A DNA stretch of 64,000 nucleotides from JANQIO01 sp965229625 (GCA_965229625.1 CBDDJJ010000001.1:930001-994000); one strand, 5' to 3'; shown: positions 1-8,924, counted from the stretch's first letter. A program made the numbers and translations. Notes: generated by a model not told the origin, from the letters alone.

Positions 1-967
1 CGATGTTGTTGCCGGGCGCGCTCAGGTCGTCGGCACCGCCGGGGCGCGCGTTGATCGGCACCCAGGCGACCAGTGGGTCATCCGGCAACTCGTCGTGATG
101 GGAGAGGTACTCGCGCAGGCCGCCGGCGCAGATCGCCAGCACTACGTCGTTGATCGTCGACCCCGGGGCCAGTTGGCGAATCCGCTTGAGGTCCGCCAGG
201 GCCACCTCGGTGGCATCAAACATCTTGTGCGGTGACACCCGGGTATTGAAGCGCGTCGCTGGCACGGTCTGCTTCTCACCCTTGCGCCGGCTAAGGCTGC
301 CCTTCGCCGAATCGACAATCAAAGGCGTGTTGCGCAGGATGGCGTCGGCAATCCGCACGGGTGAGCGCAGGTTATTGGCCGCAGCCCGGCGCGCCATGTC
401 ACGCAGGCTGGGTGCCGGGCTGTCTTCGGCATCGCTGAGTTCCAGCGGCGCCACCGGCGTGCCCTTGTTGTCGATATCCACCAGTGACATCAGGAAGCGA
501 ATCAGGGAAGCACCGTCCACCGCCGCGTGGTGCACTTTGATGGCGACCGCGTAACAACCGGGCGGCAAGCCCTCGATATCGTCCAGGCCCTCAAGCACGT
601 AGAGCTCCCAGAGGGGCTTGTTCATGTCCAGCGGCCGGGAGTGGTAACGCGCCATGTGTATACAGAACTGTCGCCAGTCGCCCGGCCGCGGCAGGCGGCC
701 GTGGCGCACGTGGTATTCGAGGTCGAAGAATTCGTCGTCGGCCCAGTAGGGGTAATCCAGCTCCAGCGGCACCCTCACCAGCTTGCGGCGCAACATGGGG
801 TTGGCCGCCAGTCGTTGTTCGACGTGGGCAATGATCTCCTTGAAGCGGACGACCTTGCCGCCGGGAACCGTGGAAGGATCAAAGATATTGATGCTGGTAA
901 CGTGAGTGAGGTTGTCCTCGGACTCCATATACAGGAACTGGGCATCCTGCGGGCTGAGCTGCTGCAT
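1..967 (-). CDS. Wax ester synthase/diacylglycerol acyltransferase (WS/DGAT), 3' part outside window
   Basis: Transfers an acyl group from acyl-CoA to a fatty alcohol or diacylglycerol, making wax ester or triacylglycerol at the inner membrane surface. The 322 visible residues begin MQQLSPQDAQFLYME, a typical WS/DGAT opening, and carry the HHxxxDG active-site motif as HHAAVDG at residues 146-152. The C-terminal third, with the second conserved motif, lies beyond base 1. The ATG at 967 is 3 nt after the stop of plsB, so the gene is the last visible member of a HAD-PlsC, PlsB, WS/DGAT unit that spells out triacylglycerol synthesis from glycerol-3-phosphate. Whether it prefers alcohols or diacylglycerol cannot be read from sequence; the neighbours favour triacylglycerol. 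Confidence 0.93.
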   Translation of the reverse strand, partial: MQQLSPQDAQFLYMESEDNLTHVTSINIFDPSTVPGGKVVRFKEIIAHVEQRLAANPMLRRKLVRVPLELDYPYWADDEFFDLEYHVRHGRLPRPGDWRQFCIHMARYHSRPLDMNKPLWELYVLEGLDDIEGLPPGCYAVAIKVHHAAVDGASLIRFLMSLVDIDNKGTPVAPLELSDAEDSPAPSLRDMARRAAANNLRSPVRIADAILRNTPLIVDSAKGSLSRRKGEKQTVPATRFNTRVSPHKMFDATEVALADLKRIRQLAPGSTINDVVLAICAGGLREYLSHHDELPDDPLVAWVPINARPGGADDLSAPGNNI

Positions 968-970
968 GGC

Positions 971-3271
971 TTACCTCGGCAGTGCCAGTGTGCGAACGAT
1001 ATCGATGCGGTGAGCCAGTTCCCGCAGGTCCTGGGACACCTCCCGGCGCCTCTCCCCGACCGTGGCATCGCCACCCTGGGCCAGGCCCCGGTTGTCCATC
1101 AGTTTCCAGGCGTTCTGGAACAGCAGCTTGCCAATTGAAGCCTGGGAGCTGATACGCCGCTGCAGATAGGCCTGGCGGCCATAGGCCAGCGCCTGGTTCA
1201 CGCATTCCTTTTCATCCAGGCCCGCGTCATCCGGCTGCAGGGCCAGAACGTCGGCCACCACCCGGTAGCCGTCCACGAAGTGCAGCAGCGTTGAGTGGGA
1301 CACCATGGGGTAGTATTCCGCCATCACCCGTTGGGCGTAGCCTGGCTCACTGTCCAGGCGCTGCTCCCAGTCGGCATCATAGCGGGCCAGGTCGGCGCGC
1401 AGATCATCGCGAAACTCCGCCGTGGGTGCATAGAAAAACTCGAACTTGAACAGGTCGCGTAAACGCTCGGCTTCTGCCCAGAAAACTTCCAGGTTCGACG
1501 CGCTGAACTGGGCCAGTTTCATCATCGCCAGTTCGATAATGGCCTTGTTCACGAAGTGGTGGATGGTGGTGTTGCGGTAGTAGCTGGCGACGCCGTCCTG
1601 TTCCGGCGTAATGGCGTAGACTCGCTCCGGCCCACCGTCGTAACGGGTAATCAGTCCATTGCCCACCAGGGTGTCTGCCAGCGAATTCAGCGCCTCGCGG
1701 TTCTCCGGCTCGAAATCGCTGGTCATGCGAATGCCGCGCTCTCGCGCCCACTCCACCAAGGCCTCCATTTCACGGGTCAGCTCGGCGGCGGTGAGGGCCC
1801 GCGGCGCCGCGCCCAGCAGGATCATGGTCGCCAACGAGGGGAGCGTGATCGGGGTGACACGGTTGACCTCGACACCCACCTGGAAGGCCACTTTCTGCAG
1901 GGCCAGGGTATCGCTGGGGTCCGGGGCTTTCTCCAGCACCACGGGGGCACCAAAATCCATGTAGATCCGGCCCATGGGCTGGCGCAGCCCGCGCAGGTAG
2001 CCGATGAACCAGCGCAGGCTCTCGGGCTGCTTGGTGGCACCGGCCTGTTCAGTGGCGTAATCCTTGACGTCGCCAATGAGGTCGTAGTTGATGGCGATGG
2101 GCACGATATGCAGGTTGTCGGCGTCACTGGCGTGGGCCGCCTCGATCACGTACTTCAGCAGGCCGTAACGCGGCGGCATCAATTTGCCCACCCGGGAGCG
2201 GGTGCCCTCGAAAGCCCAGGTCAGCGGGAAGCGCTTTTCCAGCAGGTAACCGATGTAGCTGCGCAGGATGTACTTGTAGAGCTGGTTATCCTGGAAGCTG
2301 CGGCGAATAAAGATGGCCCCGGCGCGACGTGCGAGGAAGCCCAGGCCACCGAAGGCCATGTTGACGCCACCGAGGATATGCGGTGCCGGGAAATCATTCT
2401 TGAAGAAGGTCCAGTGCATGGCAAAGCCATCCACGTGGGTCTTGTGAGTCCATAGCAGCGCTGTCGGGTGCTGCCTGGTAGCGGTACGAATCCGCTCCAG
2501 CCCGGCCTGGTCGACGACGATGTCGGTTTCATAGCCCAGCGAGATAATCTTGCGATTGAGCATGCCCATCACATCGAGCCAGAAGGTGCGCGGGATAGAA
2601 ATCAGCTCTTTCATGATCTCCGCGGTTTCCCGCTGCAGGTCGGCTATCGGCCGGCCCTCTTCCGCGCTCAGCTGTTGCAGGCCGACCCTGAACGCCGGCG
2701 TCGCCTGCAAGTTCTTGGCGACCTGGCGCGGCACCTTGTAGCGGCCGCCGCGCAACTTGCGCACGGCAATATCCAGGGCCAGTCCCGCTTGCCCGGCCAC
2801 GAAATCGGCCAGTTGGCTCGAGTTCGCGGTCTCACCACGGCTGCGTGCATAGCGTTGGCGAAGCTCTTCGAGGGTCGCCCCATCCGCGGCCACGCACTGG
2901 GCGCGCTCGGGATGCCGGCGCAGGATGCGCCTTGCCCTGGCCTGGCCTGGCTTGCGTGGGTTACCCCAGACAAGGTCACGCAGGCGTGGCGTGACGGACT
3001 TCTGGTCCACGGAATTCATCCAGGCCACGCGCACTGGCAAGATCAGGGTATCGGCCGGCACATCGAGCGCGCCACCCAGGGCGCGAGTGGGAATGTTCTC
3101 CGGGCTACGGGCGATGGGTACCACAACGAAGCGGGCTTCCCCGGCAAAGCCCACCGCCTGGTGCTGCTCCTCAATCCAGCCGCGCAGCAGGTCTTCCTCG
3201 ACCCGATGCGCGGCGTCGAGGATATAGAGCACATCCTGCTGGCCAGTCGCCTGCCAGGGCATGGGTGTCAT
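971..3271 (-). CDS. plsB: Glycerol-3-phosphate 1-O-acyltransferase PlsB
   Basis: Acylates sn-glycerol-3-phosphate at position 1, the first step of glycerolipid synthesis, at the inner membrane. The 766-residue product has the acyltransferase blocks in order: HKTHVD (HX4D, His276 and Asp281), GAIFIRR near 318-324, FEGTRSR at 354-360 and IVPIAINYD further on. A long helical C-terminal half follows, as in the PlsB family (about 800 residues in E. coli). The start ATG overlaps the stop of the upstream HAD-PlsC gene by 4 bases, so the two are translationally coupled. Mycobacteria also place a PlsC-HAD gene beside a PlsB, and here too a WS/DGAT follows, which suggests a dedicated storage-lipid set. 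A separate housekeeping PlsX/PlsY system may exist elsewhere in the genome. Confidence 0.95.
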   Translation of the reverse strand: MTPMPWQATGQQDVLYILDAAHRVEEDLLRGWIEEQHQAVGFAGEARFVVVPIARSPENIPTRALGGALDVPADTLILPVRVAWMNSVDQKSVTPRLRDLVWGNPRKPGQARARRILRRHPERAQCVAADGATLEELRQRYARSRGETANSSQLADFVAGQAGLALDIAVRKLRGGRYKVPRQVAKNLQATPAFRVGLQQLSAEEGRPIADLQRETAEIMKELISIPRTFWLDVMGMLNRKIISLGYETDIVVDQAGLERIRTATRQHPTALLWTHKTHVDGFAMHWTFFKNDFPAPHILGGVNMAFGGLGFLARRAGAIFIRRSFQDNQLYKYILRSYIGYLLEKRFPLTWAFEGTRSRVGKLMPPRYGLLKYVIEAAHASDADNLHIVPIAINYDLIGDVKDYATEQAGATKQPESLRWFIGYLRGLRQPMGRIYMDFGAPVVLEKAPDPSDTLALQKVAFQVGVEVNRVTPITLPSLATMILLGAAPRALTAAELTREMEALVEWARERGIRMTSDFEPENREALNSLADTLVGNGLITRYDGGPERVYAITPEQDGVASYYRNTTIHHFVNKAIIELAMMKLAQFSASNLEVFWAEAERLRDLFKFEFFYAPTAEFRDDLRADLARYDADWEQRLDSEPGYAQRVMAEYYPMVSHSTLLHFVDGYRVVADVLALQPDDAGLDEKECVNQALAYGRQAYLQRRISSQASIGKLLFQNAWKLMDNRGLAQGGDATVGERRREVSQDLRELAHRIDIVRTLALPR

Positions 3272-5142
3272 GAGGAGTTACCGGCCGCCTTCGGCCTGAC
3301 ACTGCTTTTGGGCCTGGCCTTTACCCGAGGTGCCTTGCCGGTTTTGGCTTTCGCCGCGGGCCTGGCTGCCCGGGCTTTCGACGCTGCCTTTTTCTTTGCC
3401 GGCGCCTTGCTGCCGGCTACTGCTTTCGTCCTGGTCTTTGTTTGCGCTTTGGCTTTGGCTTTGGCTTTTGCCTTGGCCTTTACCTTGGTCTTGGCCTTTA
3501 CCTTGGTCTTGGCTTTCGCCTTGGTTGCGGCCTTCGTCCGGGCTTTCGACTCGGTCGCGGCCTTGGTTTTGGCCTTTGTTTTGGTGGCGGCCGTGGTCCT
3601 GGCTTTGGCTTTGGTAGAGGCTTTAGTCTTGGCTTTAGTTTTTGTGGAGGCCTTCGCCTTCGACCTGGTCTTCACTTTTGCGCTGGTTTTTTTCTTCGAA
3701 GCAGGCTTGCCATTATCGGACTGGCCCAGGGCCGCCAGGAACATGGCGCGCACCTCGGCCACGTGTTTATTGATGGTGGCCGCCGTCCAGTCACTGGTAT
3801 CCACCGGTGGCAGTACTTCCACCTCCACGGTCGCCGGGCGGAAAATGAAGTCGCCCTTGGGCGCGACATCCAGGGCGTTGTGAATAACGATCGGCACGAT
3901 GGGTACACCGGCCTGCATCGCCAAATGGAAGGCCCCTTTCTTGAACGGCGCCAGCCTGGGGGACACCGTGCGCGTGCCTTCCGGGGCCATCACCACCGAC
4001 TTGCCCTCATCGCGCATGACATCCACCAGCGGTTGCATGGCTTCGATCGCGCTGGTCGCATTGTCCCGGTCAATCAGTACCGTGCCGCCAAACTCCATCA
4101 CCTGGCCGATGACCGGCATCTTCTTGATCTCTTTCTTGCCTACCCCGGCAATGTCCTTGCGCACGAGGCTGGCGGCGATTACCACGTCTGCCTTGCTCTG
4201 GTGGTTGAAGATGAATACCGCGGGGCGTTCTTTCCAGAGGTTTTCCTCGCCGCGCACATCCATATCCAGGCCAATGAGCGCACTGGCGGTTTCCGCAAAC
4301 AGGGAGAAGGAGAAGTTCTGCGCGTCGCGCCGCGAACCGGTAATCGCCCAGATCGGCAACCCTGCCGCGAAAGATGTCACCAGGCTGCCGGTGGCGGCCA
4401 GGGAACGCGCCCAGTCGGTCAGCCCCGGACGGCCACGGCTCTTGAAACGCTGCACCGGCCAGCCTTCCCGTTCGGCAATCTCGACCAGCTTCTTGTTGGG
4501 GTTGAGCGGTCGTGGCTTGCCTACAGCTTCCAGCAGCTCGATGTCGTCATCGCTATCGGAGTAGAAAAACGTCTGCTCGAGGTCCACCCCGTGTTGTGCT
4601 GCCAGAGTTTCGGCGGCGCGCACCTTGCCGAGCCCGAAGCAGGTCGGGCGGATCACCGCGCCGGTAAACTCGCCATCTTCCACCTCGAGCTGGGTGGTCA
4701 TGACATGCTCAACGCCCAGGTCCCGCGCCGCCGGCTCTACCTGGTAAGGCGTAGCGGAGCTGATGATGGCCACGGTGTGACCTTTCGTCAGATGGGCGTC
4801 GATCAGCGCCCGGGATTCCGGGTACACCAACCGGGCGATGTGCTTGCGGTACAAGGCCTCACCGAACTCGATGTAACTCTGTTCCGTAGCGCCCCGCATG
4901 AACTGGGAGGTAACGACCATCATGGCCGAGAAGCCCATGTTCCCCAGCCCGAAGCTGGTCATCGCGCCAGCCAGTTCCATGAACTCGCGGGGTTTGAGCT
5001 GCCCCTGCCGGACCTGTTCGCGAATGAAGGCGATGGCGGAATAACCGTAGATAACGGTGCCATCAAAGTCGAAAAAAGCCCCTACCTGGGGGCCCTCGGG
5101 AGAGGCTTGAACCTCCGCGAGCAATTCCTGGTGTCTCGGCAT
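3268..5142 (-). CDS. HAD-IB phosphatase / 1-acylglycerol-3-phosphate acyltransferase (PlsC) fusion with Lys/Ala-rich tail
   Basis: Bifunctional 624-residue protein. Residues 20-210 are a HAD-IB hydrolase: nucleophile loop DFDGTV (Asp25, Asp27), IISSATPYQ near 127-134 and YSDSDDDIELL near 194-204. Residues 305-470 are an LPLAT/PlsC acyltransferase: NHQSKAD (HX4D) at 313-319 and PEGTRT at 387-392. This arrangement could supply both lysophosphatidate acylation and a phosphatase step toward diacylglycerol; the HAD substrate is an inference. From about residue 481 to the end there is a strongly basic, low-complexity Lys/Ala/Thr tail, like AlgP/histone H1-type tails and unusual for an acyltransferase. 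ATG at 5142; an 82-nt gap separates it from the upstream dsbA-type gene. Downstream it overlaps plsB by 4 bases. Confidence 0.92.
   Translation of the reverse strand: MPRHQELLAEVQASPEGPQVGAFFDFDGTVIYGYSAIAFIREQVRQGQLKPREFMELAGAMTSFGLGNMGFSAMMVVTSQFMRGATEQSYIEFGEALYRKHIARLVYPESRALIDAHLTKGHTVAIISSATPYQVEPAARDLGVEHVMTTQLEVEDGEFTGAVIRPTCFGLGKVRAAETLAAQHGVDLEQTFFYSDSDDDIELLEAVGKPRPLNPNKKLVEIAEREGWPVQRFKSRGRPGLTDWARSLAATGSLVTSFAAGLPIWAITGSRRDAQNFSFSLFAETASALIGLDMDVRGEENLWKERPAVFIFNHQSKADVVIAASLVRKDIAGVGKKEIKKMPVIGQVMEFGGTVLIDRDNATSAIEAMQPLVDVMRDEGKSVVMAPEGTRTVSPRLAPFKKGAFHLAMQAGVPIVPIVIHNALDVAPKGDFIFRPATVEVEVLPPVDTSDWTAATINKHVAEVRAMFLAALGQSDNGKPASKKKTSAKVKTRSKAKASTKTKAKTKASTKAKARTTAATKTKAKTKAATESKARTKAATKAKAKTKVKAKTKVKAKAKAKAKAKAQTKTRTKAVAGSKAPAKKKAASKARAARPAAKAKTGKAPRVKARPKSSVRPKAAGNSS
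3298..3702 (-). repeat. Low-complexity repeat encoding the Lys/Ala/Thr tail of the HAD-PlsC protein
   Basis: The + strand shows many tandem copies of ctttggct/ccttggcc-like hexamers and 12-mers, which on the minus strand read as KAKTKA and KAATKA units. Purity is highest at about 3440-3560. Such DNA is prone to slippage, so tail length is likely to vary between strains. The reading frame stays open throughout. Confidence 0.85.
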
Positions 5143-5224
5143 GTCGGGCGCTGACTGTTATGGATGAGCTATTTTTTTAGTGTAGCCCAGAGAGTACTGT
5201 CTGCCGCGCAGGCGCTCAAGCGTC

Positions 5225-5884
5225 TCAGGCGGCGTGGCGCTCCAGCAAACGGTCCAGCATGCGGCCGAAAGCCTCAGCATCCTGGGCGCCCTGCACCATG
5301 TACTGTTCGTTGATGACAAACGTGGGGACGGCCTGGATGCCCTGTTCAATCCACTGGCGTTGGTCTTCCCGCACGGCCTGCCCGTAACGGGCATCGCCGA
5401 GTACCGCCAGCGCTTCCTCCCGGGACAGGCCAACCCCGGCACAAACATCTGCCAGGGTCTCAACATCACTGACATCCAACCCGTCAGTGAAGAAGGCCTT
5501 GAACAAGGCCTCCTTGAGGGCCGTCTGGCAGCCCTGCTCTTCTGCCCAGTGCAGCAACTGGTGGGCCTTGAAGGTATTCACCATCTTCATATCGTCGGTG
5601 TAGTTGAAGTGGAAGCCCAGCTCTTCGCCGATCGCCGTCAACCGCTGGCGCGCCTTCTGGCTCTGTTCCGGGGTGGTGCCGTACTTTTCGGCCAGGTGCT
5701 CTCGCAGGTTCTGGCCATCCGCCGGCATCTGCGGGTTCAACTCGAAGGCATGCCAGTGTAACTCCAGGTCGATATTGTCGGCACGGGACGCCAGCGCCTT
5801 CTGGAACTGGCGGTAGCCGATGATGCACCAGGGGCAGACCACGTCGGAGACGAGGTCGATACGCAGATGCAGGGGTTCACTCAT
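5225..5884 (-). CDS. DsbA family oxidoreductase (FrnE-like)
   Basis: Thioredoxin-fold dithiol/disulfide oxidoreductase of the FrnE subgroup, 219 residues. The redox motif CPWC is at residues 17-20, right after the first strand (RIDLVSDVV), and the protein has no signal peptide, so it should be cytoplasmic like FrnE proteins. The C-terminal IQAVPTFVINEQY segment carries the cis-Pro loop. I chose the ATG at 5884 because AGAGGAA lies 7 nt upstream; an in-frame ATG at 5905 has a weaker site. It follows kbl by 48 nt and precedes the PlsC fusion by 82 nt on the same strand, so it may share their transcript, without a clear functional tie. Confidence 0.88.
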   Translation of the reverse strand: MSEPLHLRIDLVSDVVCPWCIIGYRQFQKALASRADNIDLELHWHAFELNPQMPADGQNLREHLAEKYGTTPEQSQKARQRLTAIGEELGFHFNYTDDMKMVNTFKAHQLLHWAEEQGCQTALKEALFKAFFTDGLDVSDVETLADVCAGVGLSREEALAVLGDARYGQAVREDQRQWIEQGIQAVPTFVINEQYMVQGAQDAEAFGRMLDRLLERHAA

Positions 5885-5932
5885 GACCAATTCCTCTTGT
5901 TCCATGTCTCTCTTTGCTGACGAATCGCGCTG

Positions 5933-7132
5933 CTAGATACCCAGCTCGGTCTTGACCGCGGCAAATGCAGCGATCGCCATGTCGAGATCATCTCGGGTCA
6001 GCGCAGCGCTCATCTGGGTGCGAATGCGGGCCTTGCCCTTCGGCACCACCGGATAGGAGAAGGCTACCACGTAGACACCGTGCTTGAGCATGGCATCAGC
6101 AAACTGCGCTGCCAGCGCCGCATCGTGCAGCATCACCGGCACAATGGGGTGCTCCCCCGGCAGCAGCTCGAAGCCCAGGCGTTCAAGGCCCTCGCGGAAG
6201 TAGGCGGTATTCTCCGCCAGCTGGTCACGCAGCGCGCTGGAAGAGGTCACCAGCTCGATGGCCTTGATGGCCCCGGCCACCACCGGCGGCGCCACGGTAT
6301 TGGAAAACAGGTAGGGACGCGAGCGCTGGCGTAGCAGTTCGACAATTTCCTTGCGGGCGCTGGTGTAGCCACCGCTGGCACCACCGAGGGCTTTGCCCAG
6401 GGTGCCGGTAATGATGTCGACCCGATCGATGCAGCCGCGCAGCTCGTGGGTGCCCTTGCCACCGGCGCCCACGAAGCCGGTGGCATGGCAGTCATCGAAA
6501 TGCACCAGCGCGTTGTACTGATCGGCCAGGTCACAGATCTTGTCGAGCTGCGCAATATAACCGTCCATGGAGAACACGCCGTCGGTGGTCACCAGTTTGA
6601 AGCGCGCGCCGGCAGCATCGGCCGCCTTGAGTTGCTCCTCCAGGTCAGCCATATCGTTGTTCCGGTAGCGGTAGCGCTGGGCCTTGCACAGGCGCACCCC
6701 GTCGATGATGCTGGCGTGGTTGAGCTCATCAGAAATCACCGCGTCCTCAGGACCGAGAATGGTTTCAAACAGGCCGCCGTTGGCATCGAAACAGGACGGA
6801 TAGAGAATCGTATCCTCAGCACCCAGGAACTCGCTCAGGGTCTGCTCCAGCTGCTTGTGCAGGGTCTGGGTACCGCAGATGAAGCGCACCGAGGCCATGC
6901 CGTAGCCCCACTCCTCCAGGCCTCGCGCGGCAGCGGCATTCACCTCCGGATGCTGGGCCAGGCCCAGGTAATTGTTGGCGCACAGGTTGAGCAGTTGCAG
7001 GCCGTTATCATCCGTCTTCACACCGACATGGGCGTCCTGCGGCGTGGTGATGAGACGCTCACGCTTGTAGAGCCCCGCCGCTTCGATGGCCGCCAGCTCG
7101 GCGCCCAGGTGATCCTTCAGTTGTCCGTACAC
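5933..7132 (-). CDS. kbl: Glycine C-acetyltransferase (2-amino-3-ketobutyrate CoA ligase)
   Basis: PLP enzyme that cleaves 2-amino-3-ketobutyrate with CoA to glycine and acetyl-CoA, the second step of threonine degradation. At 399 residues it matches E. coli Kbl (398). It shows the alpha-oxoamine synthase features: NNYLGLAQHP near 53-62, the HFDDCHATG cofactor-binding segment at 211-219, and TLGKALGGASGG with the PLP lysine at 247. It lies 21 nt downstream of tdh, whose product is its substrate. The order is tdh then kbl, the reverse of E. coli. Confidence 0.96.
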   Translation of the reverse strand: MYGQLKDHLGAELAAIEAAGLYKRERLITTPQDAHVGVKTDDNGLQLLNLCANNYLGLAQHPEVNAAAARGLEEWGYGMASVRFICGTQTLHKQLEQTLSEFLGAEDTILYPSCFDANGGLFETILGPEDAVISDELNHASIIDGVRLCKAQRYRYRNNDMADLEEQLKAADAAGARFKLVTTDGVFSMDGYIAQLDKICDLADQYNALVHFDDCHATGFVGAGGKGTHELRGCIDRVDIITGTLGKALGGASGGYTSARKEIVELLRQRSRPYLFSNTVAPPVVAGAIKAIELVTSSSALRDQLAENTAYFREGLERLGFELLPGEHPIVPVMLHDAALAAQFADAMLKHGVYVVAFSYPVVPKGKARIRTQMSAALTRDDLDMAIAAFAAVKTELGI

Positions 7133-7153
7133 GTTGGCTCCTTTACTTACGTT

Positions 7154-8188
7154 TCAGGCGGCATCTTCCCAGTTCAGTACCACCTTGCTGGCGGCACCGC
7201 TTTTCATGGCGTCAAAGCCCTGCTGGAACTCCGCCACTGGCAGGCGATGAGTGATGACCGGTTCCACATCGAGGCCGTTTTCAATCATCACTGACATCTT
7301 GTACCAGGTTTCATACATCTCACGCCCATAGATTCCCTTGATGGTGAGCATATTGAAGATCACCACGCTCCAGTCGATGCCCACTTCACCCTCGGGGATG
7401 CCAAGGATGCTCACCTTGCCGCCGTGACACATATTGGCCAGCAGGTCGCGCAGGGCCTGCGGGTTGCCGGACATTTCCAGGCCCACGTCAAAACCCTCGG
7501 CCATGCCCAGCGCCAACTTGGCGTCTTCAATTTTTTCTTTGCTGACATCCACCGTGTGGGTGGCACCCAGGGTGCGCGCCAGCGCCAGCCGGTCAGGGTT
7601 CACATCCGTGATGACCACGTGACGGGCGCCGGCGTGGCGACACACCGCGGCGGCCATGGCGCCGATGGGGCCGGCACCGGTAATCAGGACATCTTCACCC
7701 AGCAGGTCCCATTGCAGGGCGGTGTGTACCGCATTCCCGAGCGGGTCGAACAGGCTGGCCACATCCAGGTCGATGCCCGGCCGATGCTCCCAGACGTTGG
7801 ACATGGGCAGGGCGATGTACTCGGCAAAGGCGCCGGGACTGTTAACGCCGATCCCGCTGGTGTCGTTGCACAGGTGGCGGCGGCCGGCCATACAATTGCG
7901 GCAGCGGCCACAGACCAGGTGGCCCTCGCCGGAGACGATCTGGCCGGGGTGCCAGTCATTGACGTTGGAACCTACCTCGACAATCTCGCCCACGAATTCG
8001 TGCCCGACCACCATCGGCACCGGGATCGTCTTCTGTGCCCAGGCATCCCAATTGTAGATATGCATGTCGGTGCCACAGATTGCCGTGCGCTTGACCTTGA
8101 CCAGCACAGCATTGATACCCAGGGTGGGCTCGGGGACATCCTCCATCCAGATGCCGGGCTCTGCGTGCCTTTTTACCAATGCTTTCAT
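7154..8188 (-). CDS. tdh: L-threonine 3-dehydrogenase
   Basis: Zinc-dependent, NAD-linked medium-chain dehydrogenase oxidising L-threonine to 2-amino-3-ketobutyrate. The 344-residue product (E. coli Tdh is 341) has catalytic-zinc residues Cys38 and the GHE at 62-64, structural-zinc cysteines 93, 96, 99 and 107, and the TGAGPIGAMAAAV Rossmann loop. I start it at the ATG at 8188 (MKALVKRHAEPGIW), which has GGTAAG upstream; an ATG 48 bases further up would add residues unlike the family. It is divergent from an XRE-cupin regulator at 8334, and an operator-like motif upstream of tdh is repeated before the regulator. Confidence 0.96.
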   Translation of the reverse strand: MKALVKRHAEPGIWMEDVPEPTLGINAVLVKVKRTAICGTDMHIYNWDAWAQKTIPVPMVVGHEFVGEIVEVGSNVNDWHPGQIVSGEGHLVCGRCRNCMAGRRHLCNDTSGIGVNSPGAFAEYIALPMSNVWEHRPGIDLDVASLFDPLGNAVHTALQWDLLGEDVLITGAGPIGAMAAAVCRHAGARHVVITDVNPDRLALARTLGATHTVDVSKEKIEDAKLALGMAEGFDVGLEMSGNPQALRDLLANMCHGGKVSILGIPEGEVGIDWSVVIFNMLTIKGIYGREMYETWYKMSVMIENGLDVEPVITHRLPVAEFQQGFDAMKSGAASKVVLNWEDAA

Positions 8189-8230
8189 GGTCTTACCTTT
8201 GCTTTCTCGACAGCTTTTCACCGTAGAGAA

Positions 8231-8309
8231 ATTCACTATGGTAGAAATTAGTCCGGCATACTAGAATCACGACATTCTGAATGCAAGAATCTTTTCCACT
8301 ATAGTGGAT
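8231..8309. promoter_or_regulatory. Paired operator-like motif between tdh and its divergent XRE-cupin regulator
   Basis: Positions 8294-8309 read TTCCACTATAGTGGAT and contain the perfect 12-bp palindrome CCACTATAGTGG (8296-8307). Positions 8231-8246 read, on the minus strand, TTCTACCATAGTGAAT, identical at 13 of 16 bases. One copy sits 43 nt upstream of the tdh start and the other 25 nt upstream of the regulator start. The region is AT-rich compared with its surroundings. The likely binder is the XRE-cupin protein itself; that is inference. Confidence 0.6.
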
Positions 8310-8333
8310 TCTTATTCGCCGCCAGGAGATGCC

Positions 8334-8924
8334 ATGACCTCCGAGTCCCCCACTACCCGGGCCGATGAAGACGCTGCCAGCCAGGCCCTGTGCCTGCGCG
8401 TTACGGAACTGCGAAAGAAGCACAAACTGACCCTGGAGCAGCTCGCTGCCACCTCCGGGGTCAGCCGCTCCATGCTCAGCCAGATCGAGCGTGGCAAGGC
8501 CAACCCCACCCTCGCGGTTACGTTCAGGATAGCCCAGGCCTTCGGCATTACCATTGGTGAGCTGGTCGACCAGCCCTGGGCCGCGCCGGCTATCGAGGTG
8601 GTACACGGCGATGACCCGAACATGCTGTTTCGCAACGACGAAGAGTGCCAGATTCGTACCCTCTCGCCGCTGCACATGGAACGCAATATCGAATTCTATG
8701 AACTGACCCTGGCACCCGGCGCGGAGCTGGTGTCCGCTGCCCACTATGAAGGCACGCGGGAAATGCTCACCGTGAGCAGTGGACAGGCGCGGATAGATTC
8801 GGGCGACAGCAGCCATGAAATCGGTGCCGGCGATTCGGCACACTACCGCGCCGACCTGCCCCACTGTATCGCCAACACCGGCGAATCACCCCTGGTGGCC
8901 TACCTCGTGGTGAGCAGCCAGTGA
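8334..8924 (+). CDS. XRE-family regulator with C-terminal cupin domain
   Basis: 196-residue transcription regulator. Residues about 20-75 are an XRE helix-turn-helix (LRVTELRKKHKLTLEQLA...SGVSRSMLSQIERGKANPT), and residues about 110-190 are a small cupin sensor domain ending in HCIANTGESPLVAYLVV. This build (SutR/PuuR type) usually senses a metabolite and controls adjacent catabolic genes. Start ATG at 8334 with AGGAG 7 nt upstream. Divergent from tdh-kbl, so it probably controls threonine catabolism. Its stop overlaps the start of the downstream esterase gene by 4 bases. Confidence 0.9.
   Translation: MTSESPTTRADEDAASQALCLRVTELRKKHKLTLEQLAATSGVSRSMLSQIERGKANPTLAVTFRIAQAFGITIGELVDQPWAAPAIEVVHGDDPNMLFRNDEECQIRTLSPLHMERNIEFYELTLAPGAELVSAAHYEGTREMLTVSSGQARIDSGDSSHEIGAGDSAHYRADLPHCIANTGESPLVAYLVVSSQ

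Noticed and set aside
3442..5154. Long open frame on the + strand (about 570 codons) opposite the HAD-PlsC gene
   Set aside because: It mirrors the minus-strand gene; its product is low-complexity Gly/Leu/Phe opposite the Lys/Ala tail and shows no family motif, whereas the minus frame has HAD and PlsC motifs.
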